The notes below the pieces were generated by a model. The model searched no databases. It had not been told where the DNA came from and saw only the letters and a program-made list of their open reading frames with translations. This document shows positions 31,906 through 41,895 of a stretch of 64,000 nucleotides of DNA, in pieces (position 1 is the first letter of the stretch; each line of letters starts with the position of its first letter). Origin of the DNA: Streptomyces chromofuscus (GTDB lineage Bacteria; Actinomycetota; Actinomycetes; Streptomycetales; Streptomycetaceae); assembly GCF_015160875.1 (NCBI RefSeq), contig NZ_CP063374.1, positions 1,426,001 to 1,490,000 on the forward strand, in the 5' to 3' direction. Both the position numbers and the translations under genes were made by a program.

Positions 31906-34578
31906 TTACTTGGCCGTCTCCGCCACGAGCCGCTCGACGGCGTCGACGGCCTCACCGACGGCGGCGGGGTTCTGGCCGCCGCCCTGGGCGACGTCCGGCT
32001 TGCCGCCACCGCCGCCCCCGAGGGTCTTGGCGGCCGTCCGGACCAGGTCGCCGGCCTTCAGGCCGCGCTCGCGGGCGGCCTCGTTGGTGGCGATGACCGT
32101 CAGCGGCTTGCCGTTGTTGACCGTGAACAGGGCGACCACGGCGGCCCGGCCGCCCCGGATGCGGCCTCGCACGTCGAGGACCAGCTTGCGCAGGTCGTCG
32201 GCGGTGGTGCCGTCCGGGACCTGGCCGGTGACCAGGGCGACGCCGTGCACGTCCTTGGCGGACTCGGCGAGGCCCGCGGCGGCCTGGAGCACCTTCTCGG
32301 CGCGGAACTTCTCGATCTCCTTCTCGGCGTCCTTCAGCTTGCCGAGCATCGCGGAGACCTTCTCCGGGAGTTCCTCCGGACGGCCCTTGATCAGCTCCTG
32401 GAGCTGGGCGACGACCGTGTGCTCCCGGGCGAGGAAGTTGTAGGCGTCCACGCCGACCAGGGCCTCGATACGGCGCACACCGGAGCCGATGGAGGACTCG
32501 CCAAGCAGCTTCACCAGGCCCAGCTGTGCGGTGTTGTGCACGTGGGTGCCGCCGCACAGCTCCTTGGAGAAGTCGCCGATGGTGACGACCCGCACCCGCT
32601 CGCCGTACTTCTCGCCGAACTCGGCGATGGCGCCCTGCTTCCTGGCCTCGTCGATGCCCATGATGTCGGCGCGCACGTCGAGGTCGCGGGCGAGCACCTC
32701 GTTGATCTTCTGCTCGACGTCGGTCATCACGGCCGTCGGAACGGCGGACGGGGAACCGAAGTCGAAGCGGAAGCGGCCGGGCTGGTTCTCGGAACCGGCC
32801 TGGGCGGCCGTCGGGCCGAGGGCGTCGCGCAGGGCCTGGTGGGTGAGGTGGGTGGCCGAGTGGGCGCGCGCGATGGCCGTGCGGCGGCGGGCGTCGATCG
32901 TGGCGTGGGCCTTGGCCCCGACGGTGACCTCGCCGACCTGGACGACGCCCTTGTGGACGTAGACGCCCGGGACCGGCTTCTGGCAGTCGCGGACCTCGAT
33001 GACGGCCCCGGAGTCGACCCTGATGCGGCCGGTGTCGCCGATCTGGCCGCCGCCCTCGGCGTAGAACGGGGTGCGGTCGAGGACGATCTCGACCTCGTCG
33101 CCCTCGGTGGCGGCGGGCGAGGAGACTCCGTCGACCAGGATGCCGACGATCGTGGACTCGCCCTCGGTGTCGGTGTAGCCGATGAAGTCGGTCTCGCCGG
33201 CGCGGTCGGCGATCTCCCGGTAGGCGCCGAGGTCGGCGTGGCCGGTCTTCTTGGCCTGCGCGTCGGCCTTGGCGCGCTCCCGCTGCTCCTTCATCAGGCG
33301 CCGGAAGCCGTCCTCGTCCACGGACAGGCCCTGCTCGGCGGCCATCTCCAGGGTGAGGTCGATCGGGAAGCCCCAGGTGTCGTGGAGCAGGAAGGCCTTG
33401 TCGCCGGGCAGGACGGTGCCGCCGGCGGCCTTGGTGTCGCTGACCGCGGTGTCGAGGATGTTGGTGCCGGCCTTCAGGGTCTTGAGGAAGGCGTTCTCCT
33501 CGGCGACGGCGACCTTCTCGATCCGCTCGCGGTCGGTGATGAGCTCGGGGTACTGCTGGCCCATCATCTCGATGACCGTGTCGATCAGCTCCTTGACGAC
33601 CGGGCCGGTGGCGCCGAGCAGGCGCATGTTGCGGATGGCCCGGCGCATGATGCGGCGCAGCACGTAGCCGCGGCCCTCGTTGCCGGGGCTGACGCCGTCG
33701 CCGATGAGCATCACGGACGTGCGCATGTGGTCGGTGACCACGCGCAGGGAGACGTCCGAGTCGTGGGCGTCGCCGTAGGCCACGCCGGTCAGCTCGGTGG
33801 CCTTCTTGATGACGGCCATGGAGGTGTCGATCTCGTACATGTTCTGCACGCCCTGCAGAATCATGGCGAGCCGCTCCAGGCCGAGCCCGGTGTCGATGTT
33901 CTTGCTCGGCAGGTCGCCGAGGATCTCGAAGTTGTCCTTGCCGGTGCCCTCGCCGCGCTCGTACTGCATGAAGACGAGGTTCCAGATCTCCACGTACCGC
34001 TCGTCGTTGACGGCGGGGCCGCCCTCGACACCGAACTCGGGGCCGCGGTCGTAGTTGATCTCGGAGCAGGGGCCGCACGGGCCGGGGACGCCCATGGACC
34101 AGAAGTTGTCCTTCATGCCCAGGCGCTGGATGCGCTCCATGGGCACACCGACGACCTCGTGCCAGATGCGCTCGGCCTCGTCGTCGTCCTTGTAGACGGT
34201 GATCCACAGACGCTCGGGGTCGAGGCCGTAACCGCCCTTGTTCTGGGGCGCGGTGAGCAGCTCCCAGGCGAGCTTGACGGCGCCTTCCTTGAAGTAGTCG
34301 CCGAAGGAGAAGTTGCCGCACATCTGGAAGAACGTGCCGTGCCGGGTGGTCTTGCCGACCTCCTCGATGTCCGGCGTGCGCACGCACTTCTGCACGCTGG
34401 TGGCGCGCGGGAACGGCGGCTTGACCTCGCCCAGGAAGTAGGGCTTGAAGGGCACCATGCCGGCCGGGACGAGGAGCAGAGTCGGGTCGTCCGCGATGAG
34501 CGACGCCGAAGGCACGACGGTGTGCCCGCGCTCCTCGAAGAAGCTCAGCCAGCGGCGGCGGATCTCAGCCGACTCCAT
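31906..34578 (-). CDS. alaS: Alanyl-tRNA synthetase
   Basis: The 890-residue class II synthetase has the aminoacylation core at 1-460 ([77 protein letters not shown]), the editing domain with [15 protein letters not shown] and the [13 protein letters not shown] zinc motif, and a C-terminal DHHA1 part ending in the Gly-rich [19 protein letters not shown]. The ATG overlaps the preceding small membrane gene by one base (TGATG). Full length. alaS-ruvX-mltG-aroE follow each other closely. Confidence 0.97.
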   Translation of the reverse strand: MESAEIRRRWLSFFEERGHTVVPSASLIADDPTLLLVPAGMVPFKPYFLGEVKPPFPRATSVQKCVRTPDIEEVGKTTRHGTFFQMCGNFSFGDYFKEGAVKLAWELLTAPQNKGGYGLDPERLWITVYKDDDEAERIWHEVVGVPMERIQRLGMKDNFWSMGVPGPCGPCSEINYDRGPEFGVEGGPAVNDERYVEIWNLVFMQYERGEGTGKDNFEILGDLPSKNIDTGLGLERLAMILQGVQNMYEIDTSMAVIKKATELTGVAYGDAHDSDVSLRVVTDHMRTSVMLIGDGVSPGNEGRGYVLRRIMRRAIRNMRLLGATGPVVKELIDTVIEMMGQQYPELITDRERIEKVAVAEENAFLKTLKAGTNILDTAVSDTKAAGGTVLPGDKAFLLHDTWGFPIDLTLEMAAEQGLSVDEDGFRRLMKEQRERAKADAQAKKTGHADLGAYREIADRAGETDFIGYTDTEGESTIVGILVDGVSSPAATEGDEVEIVLDRTPFYAEGGGQIGDTGRIRVDSGAVIEVRDCQKPVPGVYVHKGVVQVGEVTVGAKAHATIDARRRTAIARAHSATHLTHQALRDALGPTAAQAGSENQPGRFRFDFGSPSAVPTAVMTDVEQKINEVLARDLDVRADIMGIDEARKQGAIAEFGEKYGERVRVVTIGDFSKELCGGTHVHNTAQLGLVKLLGESSIGSGVRRIEALVGVDAYNFLAREHTVVAQLQELIKGRPEELPEKVSAMLGKLKDAEKEIEKFRAEKVLQAAAGLAESAKDVHGVALVTGQVPDGTTADDLRKLVLDVRGRIRGGRAAVVALFTVNNGKPLTVIATNEAARERGLKAGDLVRTAAKTLGGGGGGKPDVAQGGGQNPAAVGEAVDAVERLVAETAK

Positions 34579-34928
34579 CAGTGGTCCTCATTCCGGTTGT
34601 ACGAGTACGTCGTGTCGTCGATGACGTACGTCTTCGGCTTGTTGCGGTTCTCGATGGCGGCGTAGCGCCGCGAGGGGGGAAGCTCGGGGTCCGCGTGCAG
34701 GCCCAGCGCGTCCCCCAGTTCGGCCTCCCGCTGGGCCATGTTGGCGCGGACGTCGAGGGCGAAACCCACGGCCCGGTCCTTGAGCCGGTGACCCGCCCCG
34801 ATCGCCTTGTTCGCGGCCGTGACGGCGAGGCTCTCGGGGGTCAGCTGCTTGAGCTTGCGGTTGACCTTGGTGGTGGCCCACACGCCGGCGGCGACGCCCG
34901 TGGTGAACCAGAACGTACGGCGGAACAT
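34578..34928 (-). CDS. Small conserved actinomycete membrane protein (DUF6167-like)
   Basis: The 116-residue protein has an N-terminal membrane segment (about 5-20, [16 protein letters not shown]), then a basic helix ([22 protein letters not shown]), an amphipathic helical part ([29 protein letters not shown]) and a polar C-terminus. I recall such proteins as uncharacterised neighbours of alaS in Streptomyces; the DUF number is from memory. The stop codon overlaps the alaS start by one base and the gene starts 8 bp after the DUF948 gene, so the three are one operon. There is no known function. Confidence 0.8.
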   Translation of the reverse strand: MFRRTFWFTTGVAAGVWATTKVNRKLKQLTPESLAVTAANKAIGAGHRLKDRAVGFALDVRANMAQREAELGDALGLHADPELPPSRRYAAIENRNKPKTYVIDDTTYSYNRNEDH

Positions 34929-34936
34929 CGCTGGTC

Positions 34937-35371
34937 TCAGTCCTTCTTCCGCTTGGCCCGCCGCGCGGCCGGGACGGTCCGGCCCACGATCACGGTACGC
35001 CTCGGCGACTTCGCGGGCGCGTGCTCCTTGCGGCCGCCGAGGGCCCGGCGCACGCCGTACCCGAAGGCGGCGACCTTGACCAGCGGGCCGCCGAAGGTGG
35101 AGGCGACGGTGGTGGACAGCGCGGACGCGTTCGACGTGACCTCCTGGACGTCGGAGGCGATGGCGTCGACCCGGTCGATCTGGGTCTGCGCGGAGCGCAC
35201 CGCCGAGGAGGCCTCCGCCAGCAGCGGGACGGCCTGGTCGGTCACGTCCGCCACCAGCTTGGTCGTCGCTCTGAGCGTCTGGGCCAGCCTCGCCAGGGCC
35301 ACCGCGAGGAAGGAGACCAGGATCGCCCAGAAGACGGCCACCAGGATGCCGGCCACCTCTCCACCGGACAC
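34937..35371 (-). CDS. DUF948 family membrane-anchored coiled-coil protein
   Basis: The 144-residue protein has a transmembrane helix at about 7-28 (AGILVAVFWAILVSFLAVALAR), then a long helical stretch (LAQTLRATTKLVADVTDQAVPLL, VRSAQTQIDRVDAIASDVQEVT) predicted to be coiled, then a small hydrophobic patch (FGGPLVKVAAFGYGVRRALG) and a very basic tail ending RAKRKKD. DUF948 proteins are general-stress-like anchors of unknown function. GTG 35371 has GGGAG upstream; the longer open frame adds 46 residues lacking similarity. It is the first gene of the DUF948-small membrane protein-alaS unit. Confidence 0.82.
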   Translation of the reverse strand: MSGGEVAGILVAVFWAILVSFLAVALARLAQTLRATTKLVADVTDQAVPLLAEASSAVRSAQTQIDRVDAIASDVQEVTSNASALSTTVASTFGGPLVKVAAFGYGVRRALGGRKEHAPAKSPRRTVIVGRTVPAARRAKRKKD

Positions 35372-35492
35372 TGCGCACCCGCTCCCTAAACGTGCCTGAA
35401 CATCGAAAAAGTCGTGCACCGAGCCTATCGCGCCGGGGCTTGCGCTCCGTACCGGATTACGGGCGCGGTCGGGGCGGAGTTGCGGGAAGCGA

Positions 35493-36516
35493 TTGTACGC
35501 GCCGAACACGGTTCAGTACGCTCCGTGCCCCTTGCCGTCTTCCCACCGCGACGGCGGGCCCGCGCCCGGCAGTCTTCCTCTGGAACTGGACGCGTTCGTG
35601 GGACGGTCGGCCGAACTCGCCGGGCTGGTGCGGGCACTGAGAGCCTCCCGGCTGGTCACCGTCACCGGGACCGGCGGCGTCGGCACGTCGCGGCTCGCGG
35701 CGCGGGCCGCCGCCCGCTCCGCGCCGCCCGGCGGGGCGTGGCCCGTGGATCTGGCGCCGGTCCGCGACCCGGAGTTCGTCGAGTGCGCGGTCGTGGAGGC
35801 GCTGGGGCTGACCGACCACACCACGCGGCTGCCGCGCGAGACGCTCCTCGCCCATCTCGCCGCCCACCGGCTGCTGTTGGTTTCACGGGTTCGAGCACCT
35901 GCTGGAGGCGTGCGCCTCGCTGGTGACCGAGCTGCTGCGGCGGGTGCCGGGAGTGCGGGTGCTCTCGGTGGGGCGCAGACCGCTCGGGGTGGCCGGTGAG
36001 CGGCTGTTCCCGCTGGCATCCCTGGGCGAGGCGGAGGCGGCCCGGCTGTTCGCGGACCGCGCCGCGCAGCAGGGGGTGGCACGCGGCGACGACCGGACGG
36101 TACGGGAGGAGTGCCGGCGTCTGGACGGCATCCCGCCGGCGATCGAGCCGGCGGGTCGGTGTTCGCCGGCGCGTTCGACCTGGAGGCCACGGAGTAGGTG
36201 TGCAGCGGCGGCGGACTGCGCGCCGACGACGTCCTCGACGTGCTGACCGAGCTGATCGCACAGTCCGTGGTGGCCCGCGAGCCCGTCCGGAGTGCGCTAC
36301 CGCATGCCGGACACAGTTCGCGCGTACGGCGCCGAGTGGCTGGCGGCGGCCGGCGACGAGGACCGGCTGCGCGGACGGCACCGCGACTGGTACGCGGGCC
36401 TCACCACCTGGTGCGAGCCGGGGCCGCGCGGGCCGGTGCGGTGGACGCGGGGCGTGGCCCGCATGCGCGAACCCGCCGCCTCGCCCGCCCGGAAGGGCGG
36501 GGAGACGGCGGGCTGA
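35493..36516 (+). pseudogene. Decayed NB-ARC/AAA-type (AfsR/LuxR-like) transcriptional regulator
   Basis: Pieces of one protein appear in order in shifting plus-strand frames. Piece one is LELDAFVGRSAELAGLVRAL, then a P-loop-like GTGGVGTSRLA with the Walker Lys changed to Thr, running to HRLLLV near 35880. After a frameshift comes FEHLLEACASLVTELLRR and RVPGVRVLSVGRRPLGVAGERLF through LDGIPPAIE (about 35890-36150). After a second shift comes SVFAGAFDLEATE followed by a TAG stop (36196-36198), then LRADDVLDVLTELIAQSVV. A third shift gives VRYRMPDTVRAYGAEWLAAAGDEDRLRGRH to 36516. This order fits the NB-ARC-like regulators of Streptomyces. At least three frameshifts, a stop and a lost P-loop Lys, with no N-terminal DNA-binding domain and a truncated C-terminus, mean it is dead. 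Confidence 0.8.
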
Positions 36517-36538
36517 TGCGCGGGTGTCTGCGTCCGGG

Positions 36539-37153
36539 TCAGCGGGCGTAGTACTCGACGACGAGCTGCTCGTCGCAGATCACCGGGATCTCCTTGCGGT
36601 TCGGCTCACGGTCCAGGCGGAACGCCAGGGCCTTGAGGTTCACCTGGAGGTAGCGCGGGGTCTCGCCGTCGGGGGCGAAACCACCCTCGCGGGCGATCGA
36701 GAAGAGGGTCTTCTCGCGGCTGCGCTCGCGGACCATCACGACGTCGTCGGGACGGACACGGAACGACGGCTTGTCGACCTTCTGGCCGTTGACCTCGATG
36801 TGGCCGTGAACGACCATCTGACGGGCCTGGTAGATGGTGCGGGCGATGCCCGAACGCAGGACCAGGGCGTCGAGACGGCGCTCGAGCTCCACGATCAGGG
36901 CCTCACCGGTCTTGCCCTGGACCTTGGAGGCACGCTCGTAGGCACGGACCAGCTGGCGCTCGGAGATGTCGTACTGCGCGCGCAGACGCTGCTTCTCCAG
37001 CAGACGGACCTTGTAGTCCGAGTTCTGCTTGCGGCCACGGCCGTGCTCACCGGGCGGGTACGGACGGGCCTCGAAGTACTTGACGGCCTTCGGGGTCAGC
37101 GCGATGCCGAGGGCACGCGACTTCTTGACCTTGGGGCGGGACTGGTTCGCCAT
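36539..37153 (-). CDS. rpsD: 30S ribosomal protein S4
   Basis: The 204-residue primary rRNA-binding protein of the small subunit has the N-terminal domain [22 protein letters not shown], then [22 protein letters not shown], and the S4 RNA-binding domain ([41 protein letters not shown]). There are no cysteine pairs near the N-terminus, so this is the zinc-free type. ATG 37153 starts [11 protein letters not shown] with GAGGTG upstream. It is monocistronic, away from the main ribosomal operons, with a 342-bp leader region that could bind S4 for autoregulation. Confidence 0.97.
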   Translation of the reverse strand: MANQSRPKVKKSRALGIALTPKAVKYFEARPYPPGEHGRGRKQNSDYKVRLLEKQRLRAQYDISERQLVRAYERASKVQGKTGEALIVELERRLDALVLRSGIARTIYQARQMVVHGHIEVNGQKVDKPSFRVRPDDVVMVRERSREKTLFSIAREGGFAPDGETPRYLQVNLKALAFRLDREPNRKEIPVICDEQLVVEYYAR

Positions 37154-37495
37154 GGAACCGAACACCTCGTGTTTCTTTGCGAAGACGGCTTCACCAGGGT
37201 TAGGGGAGGTCGCATCCGCAGCCGGGGAAACCCCACGGGTCCGATGACGGACCTGCCGGGCAGCCGCTCCCCTGGTCTGGGCACATACGTGCAGCACGCG
37301 AGTGGCCCACCGACCGCTCCGGGACTCCGGGTGGTGGTGGGCGGCCCGCGACACCGTTCGCCGGTGCGCGACGCTCCTGGAGATCCCTGCCCGGGGGCCG
37401 GGTTCTCCGGCTGGATGTCCCGTTCTGGTGGTGCCGGCTCCTCTTTCGAGGCACCGGGCACGGGACGCAGCGCTTCGCGCAAGTCTACAGGGTGT
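37154..37495 (-). promoter_or_regulatory. 342-bp rpsD upstream region with folded leader elements
   Basis: No gene is visible. Read on the minus strand, it contains a TAGACT -10-like box near 37484-37489, a hairpin at 37430-37455 (GGTG...CACC enclosing CCTC-GAAA-GAGG, a GNRA loop), and a hairpin at 37238-37253 (GGTCCG-ATGA-CGGACC as read on the plus strand). S4 autoregulates its messenger in several phyla; a similar site here is inferred from position only. Confidence 0.35.
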
Positions 37496-38851
37496 TCAGG
37501 ACCGCTTACGACCGAGGTGTTTCCTGGTCCACTCGACGGCGTCCGCGTACCGCGCCTCCGCCCCGTGCCGGGTGGGCGTGTAGTACTCCCGGTCCTTGAG
37601 GGCGTCCGGCGCGTACTGCTGCTCGGCGATGCCCTCGGGCAGGTCGTGCGGGTAGAGGTACCCCTGCCCGTGCCCGAGCTTGCCCGCGCCCTTGTAGTGG
37701 GAGTCGCGCAGGTGGGCGGGCACCGGCCCCGCGAGCCCCTTCCGCACGTCGTCCACAGCCGCGCCGATCGCGGTCGTCGCGGCGTTGGACTTGGGCGCCA
37801 GGGCGAGGGCGATGGTGGCGTGGCTGAGGGTGAGGGCGGCCTCGGGGAAGCCGATCATGGCCACGGCCTGGGCGGCGGCGACCGCGATCGGCAGGGCGTT
37901 CGGATCGGCCAGGCCGATGTCCTCGCTGGCGGAGATCATCAGTCGGCGCGCGATGAAACGAGGGTCCTCGCCGGCCTCGATCATCCGGGCCAGATAGTGC
38001 AGCGCGGCGTCGACGTCGGAGCCGCGGATCGACTTGATCAGGGCGCTGGCCACGTCGTAGTGCTGGTCGCCGTCGCGGTCGTACGTCACCGCGGCGCGGT
38101 CGACGGTCTCCTCGAGCGTCGTGAGGCCGATCTCGCTCTCGCCCTTGTCCAGGGCGGCCCCGGCGGCGGCCTCCAGAGCGGTCAGGGCGCGGCGGGCGTC
38201 GCCGCCGGCGATCCTCAGCAGGTGGGCCTCGGTGTCCTCGGGGAGGGTGACGGCGCCGTTCAGGCCGCGTTCGGCGGTGACGGCGCGCCGGACGAGGCCG
38301 CGCACGTCGTCGTCGGTGAGGGGTTCGAGGGTCAGCAGCAGGGAGCGGGAGAGCAGGGGGGAGATCACCGAGAAGTACGGGTTCTCGGTCGTCGCCGCGA
38401 TCAGCGTGACCCAGCGGTTCTCGACGGCGGGCAGGAGCGAGTCCTGCTGGGCCTTGCTGAAGCGGTGGATCTCGTCGAGGAAGAGGACGGTCTCCTTGCC
38501 GAAGCCACCGGTGGCGCGGCGGGCGCCGTCGATGACCGCGCGGACCTCCTTGACGCCGGCGGTGATCGCGGACAGCTCCACGAACCGCTTGTTGGTCGCC
38601 TTGGAGACGACGTACGCCAGGGTCGTCTTGCCGGTGCCGGGCGGGCCCCAGAGGATCACCGACGACGGGCCCGCCGGTCCCCCGGCGCCTTCCCCGACCA
38701 GCCGGCGCAGGGGTGAGCCGGGCTTCAGCAGGTGCTGCTGGCCCACGACCTCGTCGAGGGTGCGCGGGCGCATGCGCACCGCCAGGGGACTCGCGGTCGG
38801 GTCCTTCTCCTGGCGTTCTTCGGCGGCGGCGGTGAACAGGTCGGGCTCCAC
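37496..38851 (-). CDS. rarA: Replication-associated recombination protein RarA (MgsA, AAA+ ATPase)
   Basis: The 451-residue clamp-loader-like AAA+ protein acts at stalled forks. It has the N-terminal [21 protein letters not shown], Walker [15 protein letters not shown] (about 66-79), Walker [17 protein letters not shown], sensor 1 [10 protein letters not shown], the SRD box [13 protein letters not shown], sensor 2 [14 protein letters not shown], and the RarA C-terminal tetramerisation domain ([43 protein letters not shown]). The length is normal. It is between the VKOR gene and rpsD. Confidence 0.94.
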   Translation of the reverse strand: MEPDLFTAAAEERQEKDPTASPLAVRMRPRTLDEVVGQQHLLKPGSPLRRLVGEGAGGPAGPSSVILWGPPGTGKTTLAYVVSKATNKRFVELSAITAGVKEVRAVIDGARRATGGFGKETVLFLDEIHRFSKAQQDSLLPAVENRWVTLIAATTENPYFSVISPLLSRSLLLTLEPLTDDDVRGLVRRAVTAERGLNGAVTLPEDTEAHLLRIAGGDARRALTALEAAAGAALDKGESEIGLTTLEETVDRAAVTYDRDGDQHYDVASALIKSIRGSDVDAALHYLARMIEAGEDPRFIARRLMISASEDIGLADPNALPIAVAAAQAVAMIGFPEAALTLSHATIALALAPKSNAATTAIGAAVDDVRKGLAGPVPAHLRDSHYKGAGKLGHGQGYLYPHDLPEGIAEQQYAPDALKDREYYTPTRHGAEARYADAVEWTRKHLGRKRS

Positions 38852-38899
38852 GCCAGAAACCCTAAATCACCGCACTGACAACGCCGGCCGGCCCCGGCC

Positions 38900-39556
38900 T
38901 CAGGCCCAGAGCTGGCTGCCCCAGCGGGTCAGGATCAGCATCACGATGATGCCGACGTGCGTGACCGGCAGCACCCAGGTGAACTCGGCGAAGAACCGCT
39001 TCAGCCCGTCCGTTGCCGGCAGGAAGCCGTTGCGGACGTTGAACGAGGTCACGTACCAGAACATGACGATCGTGGCGACCCAGGCCAGCGAGCACCACAG
39101 GCACAGCGCGTTGATCCGGTACAGCGACTGGAACATCAGCCAGGCGCAGAAGACGACGCCGAAGAGTGTGCCGGCGTTGAAGGTGAGCCAGTACCAGCGC
39201 GGGAAGCGGGCGCGGGCCAGCAGGCTCATGCCGACGCAGATCACGATGCCGTAGGTGACCAGGCCCAGCATCGGGTTGGGGAAGCCGAAGGCGGAGGCCT
39301 GGGCGCTCTCCATGACGCTGCCGCAGGAGACGATCGGGTTGAGGCTGCAGCTCGGCGTGAACGTCTCGCCCCGGGCCTTGGCTTCGAGGATCTTGAACTT
39401 GTCGAGCGTGATGACCCACGCGGCGAGCAGGCCCGCCGCGCCAGTGATCACCAACAGCAGGGCGAAGGCCCGGCTGCCGCCGACCGTGCGCGGCTCGGCG
39501 GCGGCGCTGCGCGGCTCGGGCTCGGTGGAGACGTCCTTGACTGTCGTCTTGCTCAT
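38900..39556 (-). CDS. Vitamin K epoxide reductase (VKOR) family membrane protein
   Basis: The 218-residue polytopic protein has about five hydrophobic segments (around 30-50, 95-113, 124-145, 152-170, 195-215). The redox centre CLWC (C152, C155) and the shuttle cysteine pair C70 and C78 (TPSCSLNPIVSCGS) are intact, as are the PNPMLG and SLAW surroundings. Actinobacterial VKOR proteins reoxidise DsbA-like proteins and so support extracytoplasmic disulfide formation, using quinone. A DsbA partner is not adjacent. ATG 39556 is the only family-like start. It is between hisS and rarA. Confidence 0.92.
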   Translation of the reverse strand: MSKTTVKDVSTEPEPRSAAAEPRTVGGSRAFALLLVITGAAGLLAAWVITLDKFKILEAKARGETFTPSCSLNPIVSCGSVMESAQASAFGFPNPMLGLVTYGIVICVGMSLLARARFPRWYWLTFNAGTLFGVVFCAWLMFQSLYRINALCLWCSLAWVATIVMFWYVTSFNVRNGFLPATDGLKRFFAEFTWVLPVTHVGIIVMLILTRWGSQLWA

Positions 39557-39680
39557 CACGCCGATTCCGTCAGTTGAGGGGAGACCTGCTTCCGGCAGGG
39601 GACATTGTGCCGCACGCGCGCGTAAGTCCACCGTTCGCTGCACATAAGGACGTACCGGCCGCCGATCGGTTCCGGACACG

Positions 39681-39724
39681 CGTGCGGGTGCCGGGTGCCT
39701 CGTGGGACCTCCGGCGCCCGCACG
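39681..39724 (-). terminator. hisS terminator
   Basis: CGTGCGGGTGCCGG (39681-39694) pairs with CCGGCGCCCGCACG (39711-39724), with one T-G wobble, ending 7 bp from the hisS stop codon. Confidence 0.65.
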
Positions 39725-39731
39725 GACGTGG

Positions 39732-40994
39732 TCAGCCGAGGCGGGCTTCCAGTTCGGCCACGATCTCGTTGACGCCGACGGCGGTCTGCTCGCCGGACGC
39801 CATGTCCTTGAGCTGGACCACGCCCTCCGCGAGGTCGCGTTCGCCGGCCACGATCGCGTAGCGGGCACCGCTGCGGTTGGCGCTCTTCATGGCGCCCTTG
39901 AGGCCCTTGGCGCCGTAGGAGAAGTCCGCGGCGACGCCCTGCTTGCGCAGCTCGGTGACCTTGGCGAACAGCACCCGGCGGGCCTCCTCGCCGAGCGGCA
40001 CCGCGAACACGCTGGTGGCGGCGGGCAGTTCCAGCTCGATTCCCTCCGCCTCCAGGGCGAGCACCGTGCGGTCGACGCCGAGGGCCCAGCCGACGGACGG
40101 CAGCGCGGGGCCGCCGATCATCTCGGACAGGCCGTCGTAGCGGCCGCCGCCGCCCACCGCGGACTGCGAGCCGAGGCCGTCGTGGACGAACTCGAAGGTG
40201 GTGCGCGTGTAGTAGTCCAGTCCGCGTACCAGCTTCGGGTCGTCCTCGAAGGCGACGCCCGCCGCGGTGATCAGCTCGCGGACCTCCTCGTGATAGGCCT
40301 TGCAGGCGTCGCAAAGGTAGTCGCGCAGCAGCGGGGCGTCGGTGAGCTGCTTCTGCACGTCCGGGCGCTTGTCGTCGAGGACGCGCAGCGGGTTGATCTC
40401 GGCGCGGCGCAGGGTGTCCTCGTCGAGGTCCAGGCCGCGGAGGAAGTCCTGGAGGGCGGCCCGGTAGACGGGACGGCACTCCTTGTCGCCCAGGCTGTTG
40501 AGCAGGATGCGGAAGTCGCTCAGTCCCAGCGAGCGGTACGCCTGGTCCGCCAGGATGATCAACTCGGCGTCCAGGGCAGGGTCCTCGGCCCCGATCGCCT
40601 CGGCGCCGACCTGGGAGAAGTGGCGGTAGCGGCCCTTCTGGGGGCGCTCGTAGCGGTAGTAGGAGCCGGAGTACCAGAGCTTGACCGGCAGGTTGCCCGC
40701 CTTGTGGAGGTTGGCCTCCAGAGCGGCGCGCAGCACCGACGCCGTGCCCTCGGGACGCAGGGCGAGCCTGTCGCCGCCCTTGGTCTCGAAGGCGTACATC
40801 TCCTTGGTGACGATGTCGGTCGACTCACCGACGCCGCGCGCGAACAGCTCGACGTTCTCGAAGCCGGGCGTCTCGATGTAGCCGTAGCCGGAGTTGCGCA
40901 GCGGGGCGGCGATCGCCTCGCGGACGGCCAGGAACTTGGCGCTGTCCGGCGGGATCAGGTCGTACGTGCCCTTGGGGGCCTTGAAGGTGCTCAC
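39732..40994 (-). CDS. hisS: Histidyl-tRNA synthetase
   Basis: The 420-residue class IIa synthetase has motif 1 around [14 protein letters not shown], motif 2 [11 protein letters not shown] with [15 protein letters not shown], the His-specific [14 protein letters not shown] and GGGGRYDGL, motif 3 [12 protein letters not shown], and the anticodon-binding domain ([38 protein letters not shown]). GTG 40994 gives the start [12 protein letters not shown]. It begins 11 bp after the metallo-hydrolase gene, so the two are probably co-transcribed; this pairing is frequent in actinobacteria. Confidence 0.96.
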   Translation of the reverse strand: MSTFKAPKGTYDLIPPDSAKFLAVREAIAAPLRNSGYGYIETPGFENVELFARGVGESTDIVTKEMYAFETKGGDRLALRPEGTASVLRAALEANLHKAGNLPVKLWYSGSYYRYERPQKGRYRHFSQVGAEAIGAEDPALDAELIILADQAYRSLGLSDFRILLNSLGDKECRPVYRAALQDFLRGLDLDEDTLRRAEINPLRVLDDKRPDVQKQLTDAPLLRDYLCDACKAYHEEVRELITAAGVAFEDDPKLVRGLDYYTRTTFEFVHDGLGSQSAVGGGGRYDGLSEMIGGPALPSVGWALGVDRTVLALEAEGIELELPAATSVFAVPLGEEARRVLFAKVTELRKQGVAADFSYGAKGLKGAMKSANRSGARYAIVAGERDLAEGVVQLKDMASGEQTAVGVNEIVAELEARLG

Positions 40995-41005
40995 GGAAGT
41001 TCTCG

Positions 41006-41716
41006 TCACATTCCTCGTCGGGGAGCCTGCTGAGCATCTCCCTGGCCGGCGGCCACCTGCCGCAGATACGGGTTGGTGGCGCGTTCCTGGCCGATGGTGG
41101 TCTGGGGGCCGTGGCCGGACAGCACCACGGTCGAGTCGTCGAGCGGCAGGCACACGCGGGCCAGCGAGTCGAGCATCTCGGCCATGTCACCGCCGGGCAG
41201 GTCGGTGCGTCCGATGGAGCCGGCGAAGAGCAGATCCCCGGAGAAGAACACGGACGGGACGTCCGCGGCCTCGGGCATCCGGAAGGTCACCGACCCCTTG
41301 GTATGGCCCGGCGCGTGCGCGACGGAGAACTGCAGCCCCGCCAGCTCCAGCTTCGTTCCGTCGGCCAGCTCCCTGACGTCGTCCGGCTCCCCCACGGTCA
41401 GCTCACCCATGAGCGGCGTCCCGACGGACAGGCCGATGGCCTTCGCCGGGTCGCTCATCATGTAGCGGTCCTCGGGGTGGATCCAGGCCGGTACGTCGTG
41501 CGCTCCGCAGACCGGGACGACCGAGGCCACGTGGTCGATGTGCCCGTGGGTGAGGACGACGGCGACGGGCTTGAGCCGATGCTTCTTCAGTGCTTCCTCG
41601 ACTCCGGGGGCCGCCTGATGGCCCGGGTCGATGATCACGCACTCCTCACCGGCGGCGGGGGCGACGAGATAACAGTTCGTCCCCCAGGCCCCGGCGGGGA
41701 ACCCGGCAATGAGCAC
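41006..41716 (-). CDS. Metallo-beta-lactamase-fold hydrolase (glyoxalase II-like)
   Basis: The 236-residue protein has the MBL metal-binding motifs: THGHIDH (HxHxDH), APGHTKGS (third His), [18 protein letters not shown] (bridging Asp) and [20 protein letters not shown] (last His). This architecture is that of glyoxalase II-like or YcbL-type hydrolases; the actual thioester substrate is unknown. GTG 41716 is preceded by AAGGA at proper distance; the frame extends 19 residues upstream, a less likely start. It is upstream of hisS and divergent from the cyclophilin gene. Confidence 0.88.
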   Translation of the reverse strand: MLIAGFPAGAWGTNCYLVAPAAGEECVIIDPGHQAAPGVEEALKKHRLKPVAVVLTHGHIDHVASVVPVCGAHDVPAWIHPEDRYMMSDPAKAIGLSVGTPLMGELTVGEPDDVRELADGTKLELAGLQFSVAHAPGHTKGSVTFRMPEAADVPSVFFSGDLLFAGSIGRTDLPGGDMAEMLDSLARVCLPLDDSTVVLSGHGPQTTIGQERATNPYLRQVAAGQGDAQQAPRRGM

Positions 41717-41895
41717 GATCGTCCTTCGTTGTGTCGATTCGGCGGACTCGGCGACGGCTGCGCCTGACGTCAAGAGCCTACCGGCGCTGCCGATTCCTCA
41801 GCGAACCCATATACGGTACGGGGCACACGCAGGCGGTCGTCTCACCAGACGCACGCGTACCGGTCGACGTTCTAGACGCATGAGGAGTAAATCCG

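Noticed and set aside
36199..36516. Separate functional small gene after the in-frame TAG
   Set aside because: The pieces continue the same regulator family in order and need another frameshift, so they are part of the pseudogene.
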